From positions 1 to 7,350 of the forward strand of contig CAZKTS010000003.1 in NCBI GenBank assembly GCA_964555735.1: a DNA stretch of 7,350 bases, read 5' to 3'. How positions within the stretch are numbered: the stretch's first letter is position 1; every line of letters begins with the position of its first letter. Of this stretch, positions 5,435 through 7,350 are shown in pieces. Made by a program: the position numbers and the translations under genes. The notes beneath the pieces were generated by a model. It was given only the letters and a program-made list of their open reading frames with translations. It was not told where the DNA came from and made no database searches. Origin of the DNA: CAZKTS01 sp964555735. Lineage in GTDB: Bacteria > Actinomycetota > Acidimicrobiia > IMCC26256 > PALSA-555.

Positions 5435-6406
5435 GTGCCGATCGATCCCACCGCCGCCGCCATCATCGAGATCATGGAGGAGGCGTTCCCGCAGGTCGAC
5501 GTGGTCGACGATGCGGAGCGCTCCCGTGAGATCCAGCGCAACATGCCGAAGGCGCCGGGTGACCCCGAGCCCGTCGCGAAGGTCGAGAACCGCACGATCC
5601 CCGGCCCCGACGGCGAGGTGCCGGTGCGCATCTACTGGCCCACGAGCGCGGGCGGCGGCGACGACCGGGCGCCCGGGATCGTCTACTTCCACGGCGGCGG
5701 GTGGGTCATCTGTGACCTCGACTCCCACGACGCGACGTGCCGCCGGCTCAGCAACGCGATCGGTGCGGTCATCGTGTCGGTCGACTACCGCCTCGCGCCC
5801 GAGCACCGCTACCCCGCCGCGGTCGACGACTGCTTCGCCGCGACCCGGTGGACCGCCGAGCACGCCGACGAGCTCGGCATCGACGCAGAGCGACTCGGCA
5901 TCGCCGGCGACAGCGCGGGCGGCAACCTGGCTGCCGCCGTCGCGCTGATGGCGCGCGACCGGGGCGGTCCGCCGCTCGCCTCGCAGCTCATGATCTACCC
6001 CGTCATCGACAACACCGATCGGTGCAACGACTACCCGTCGAAGACCGAGAACGCGACCGGCTACTTCCTCACCACCACCTCGATGGTCTGGTACCGCGAC
6101 CAGTACGTGCCCGATCCCGAGCTCGCCGCCGAGGCGTACTGCTCCCCGCTCCGCGCCGAGTCGCACGCGGGGCTGCCGCCGGCCATCGTGATCACCGCGG
6201 AGATGGACCCGCTCCGCGACGAGGGTGAGCACTACGCCGAGCTGCTGCGGGCGGCGGGCGTGCCCGTGCAGCTGCACCGGGCCGACGGCATGTTCCACGG
6301 CTTCTTCGCCATGCCCGACGTCCTCGACGGGGCCAAGCAGGCACACGAGGTTGCCGTCCTCGCGGTGCGCGAGCACCTCGGGCAGAGCACTGCGGGTGCC
6401 ACGTGA
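5435..6406 (+). CDS. Alpha/beta hydrolase, hormone-sensitive-lipase family esterase (323 aa)
   Basis: Carboxylesterase of the bacterial HSL (alpha/beta hydrolase 3) family, which hydrolyses short or medium ester substrates; no signal peptide is seen, so it should act in the cytoplasm. The oxyanion-hole motif HGGGW is at residues 86-90. The nucleophile elbow GDSAGG is at 158-163 with Ser160. The acid is Asp258 in AEMDPLRDEG, and the base is His288 in GMFHGF, so the catalytic triad is complete. The family signature VDYRLAPEHRYPAAVDD (116-132) and a length of about 320 residues also fit. GTG at 5435 is the first start in frame; there is no ribosome binding site and a -10-like box is 8 bp away, so translation may be leaderless. 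The gene overlaps the next one by four bases. Some family members act on steroid, aryl or lactone esters; the substrate here is unknown. Confidence 0.93.
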   Translation: MPIDPTAAAIIEIMEEAFPQVDVVDDAERSREIQRNMPKAPGDPEPVAKVENRTIPGPDGEVPVRIYWPTSAGGGDDRAPGIVYFHGGGWVICDLDSHDATCRRLSNAIGAVIVSVDYRLAPEHRYPAAVDDCFAATRWTAEHADELGIDAERLGIAGDSAGGNLAAAVALMARDRGGPPLASQLMIYPVIDNTDRCNDYPSKTENATGYFLTTTSMVWYRDQYVPDPELAAEAYCSPLRAESHAGLPPAIVITAEMDPLRDEGEHYAELLRAAGVPVQLHRADGMFHGFFAMPDVLDGAKQAHEVAVLAVREHLGQSTAGAT

Positions 6407-7350
6407 GCACCATCGTCCCGGAGGGACAGCTCGTCTACGGCATGCAGCTCCAGGTGCAGGCCAAGTCGAAGACGTTCGTCGAGGACTGGGAAGCCGACGC
6501 GGGCGCCGACGAGCTGAGCGCGATCGTGCGCAAGGCCGACGACACCGGGTTCTTCTACGTCGCGGTCTGCGACCACATCGCGGTCACGAAGCCGCTCGAC
6601 GCGCACATGGCGACGACCTGGTACGACACCGTCGCGACGCTGGGTTGGATCGCGGGCCAGACCGAGCGGGTGCGGATCATGTCGCACGTGTACGTGATGA
6701 GCTACCGCCACCCGCTCCACACCGCGAAGTCGTTCATGACCCTCGACGAGCTGTCCGGCGGTCGGGCGATCCTCGGCGTCGGCGCCGGGCACCTCGAGGG
6801 TGAGTTCGACCTGCTCGGGTTCGACTTCGAGCAACGCGGGCCGATCACCGACGCCGCGGTCGACGTCGTGCGCGAGGCGTTCACCAACGAGTACCCCGAC
6901 ATCGAGACCGAGTACTGGGGGCACCTCGAGGACGCGGGCATGGCGCCCCGGCCGCGCCAGGCCCGGCTCCCGATCTGGGTCGGTGGGTCGTCGAAGCCCG
7001 CGCTGCGGCGCGCCGCCGAGCGGGGCGACGGGTGGCTGCCGCAGGGCACGCCGCGCGACGAGATGCCCGCCCAGATCGCGTTCCTGCTCGAGCACCGCAA
7101 GCAGACGCTGGGCGACGAGCCCATCGATCTCGGCACCATCACCGAGTTCCTCTACGTAGGTGATCCCGGGTGGGACGTCGGGGCCGACACCCTGCAGGGC
7201 TCGGGCGAGATGATCGCCGAGCGCCTCAACGAGTTCGGTGCGATGGGCGTGAGCCACCTCCAGATCCGGTTCCGCAACCGGTCGCTCCAGGAGCTGCTCG
7301 ACCAGATGGACGCGTTCCACCGCGACGTCGCCCCGCACCTCTCGCGCTGA
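6403..7350 (+). CDS. LLM-class F420-dependent oxidoreductase (315 aa)
   Basis: Luciferase-like monooxygenase superfamily protein with the single TIM-barrel domain typical of coenzyme F420-dependent (less often FMN-dependent) oxidoreductases in actinobacteria. Visible family features are ADDTGFFYVAVCDHIAV (45-61), the TERVRIMSHVYV strand (87-98), HPLHTAKSFMTLDELSGGRAILGVGAGH (103-130) with the cofactor-binding GVGAGH, EFDLLGFDFEQRG (134-146) and LPIWVGGSSKPALRRAAERGDGW (189-211). The pattern resembles the Rv2161c-like F420 group. The GTG start at 6403 shares GTGA with the stop of the preceding esterase gene and has no clear ribosome binding site of its own, so translation is probably coupled. 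The stop codon is the last three bases of the window, so the gene is complete. F420 rather than FMN use is inferred from family resemblance. The substrate is unknown. Confidence 0.92.
   Translation: MSTIVPEGQLVYGMQLQVQAKSKTFVEDWEADAGADELSAIVRKADDTGFFYVAVCDHIAVTKPLDAHMATTWYDTVATLGWIAGQTERVRIMSHVYVMSYRHPLHTAKSFMTLDELSGGRAILGVGAGHLEGEFDLLGFDFEQRGPITDAAVDVVREAFTNEYPDIETEYWGHLEDAGMAPRPRQARLPIWVGGSSKPALRRAAERGDGWLPQGTPRDEMPAQIAFLLEHRKQTLGDEPIDLGTITEFLYVGDPGWDVGADTLQGSGEMIAERLNEFGAMGVSHLQIRFRNRSLQELLDQMDAFHRDVAPHLSR

Noticed and set aside
5420..7338. Long minus-strand frames opposite the hydrolase and oxidoreductase
   Set aside because: They are shadows with biased composition; the plus-strand genes carry a complete catalytic triad and clear cofactor motifs.

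Overview
This is a gene-dense, very GC-rich stretch with six protein genes, five of them complete. The base composition, GTG starts, a 4-base GTGA stop/start overlap, an F420-type luciferase-like oxidoreductase and a mycobacterial-style amidohydrolase and acyl-CoA ligase all point to a high-GC actinobacterium. An environmental lineage such as Acidimicrobiia is my best guess, but no ribosomal marker is present to prove it.

Layout, left to right. (1) Minus strand, 1-395: the N-terminal part of an aldehyde dehydrogenase, cut by the window edge. (2) Minus strand, 510-2252: an amidohydrolase of the N-acyl-D-amino-acid deacylase type, upstream of and probably co-transcribed with the dehydrogenase. 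(3) A 187-bp divergent intergenic region with several inverted repeats. (4) Plus strand, 2440-3678: a secreted substrate-binding protein of the branched-chain amino acid (Leu/Ile/Val) type. (5) A 32-bp convergent gap filled by a hairpin. (6) Minus strand, 3711-5315: an acyl-CoA ligase (AMP-forming). (7) A 119-bp divergent intergenic region. (8) Plus strand, 5435-6406 and 6403-7350: an alpha/beta hydrolase of the hormone-sensitive-lipase family, overlapping an LLM-class (luciferase-like) F420-dependent oxidoreductase that ends at the last base of the window.

The most interesting signal is regulatory. The identical 15-bp palindrome CTGACGACCCGTCAG occurs once in each of the two divergent intergenic regions (2328-2342 and 5398-5412) and I saw it nowhere else in the window. 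At the second site its half-sites fall where the -35 elements of both divergent promoters would lie. This suggests one repressor, probably TetR-like and encoded elsewhere, controls all four transcription units.

Taken together the genes look like a small catabolic regulon: a binding protein to capture a substrate, an amidohydrolase and an esterase to cleave amide or ester bonds, an aldehyde dehydrogenase and an F420-dependent oxidoreductase for redox steps, and a ligase to activate the resulting acid as a CoA thioester. The substrate cannot be read from the sequence. I see no RNA genes, CRISPR arrays, insertion sequences or phage genes, and no gene-free stretch longer than 300 bases.
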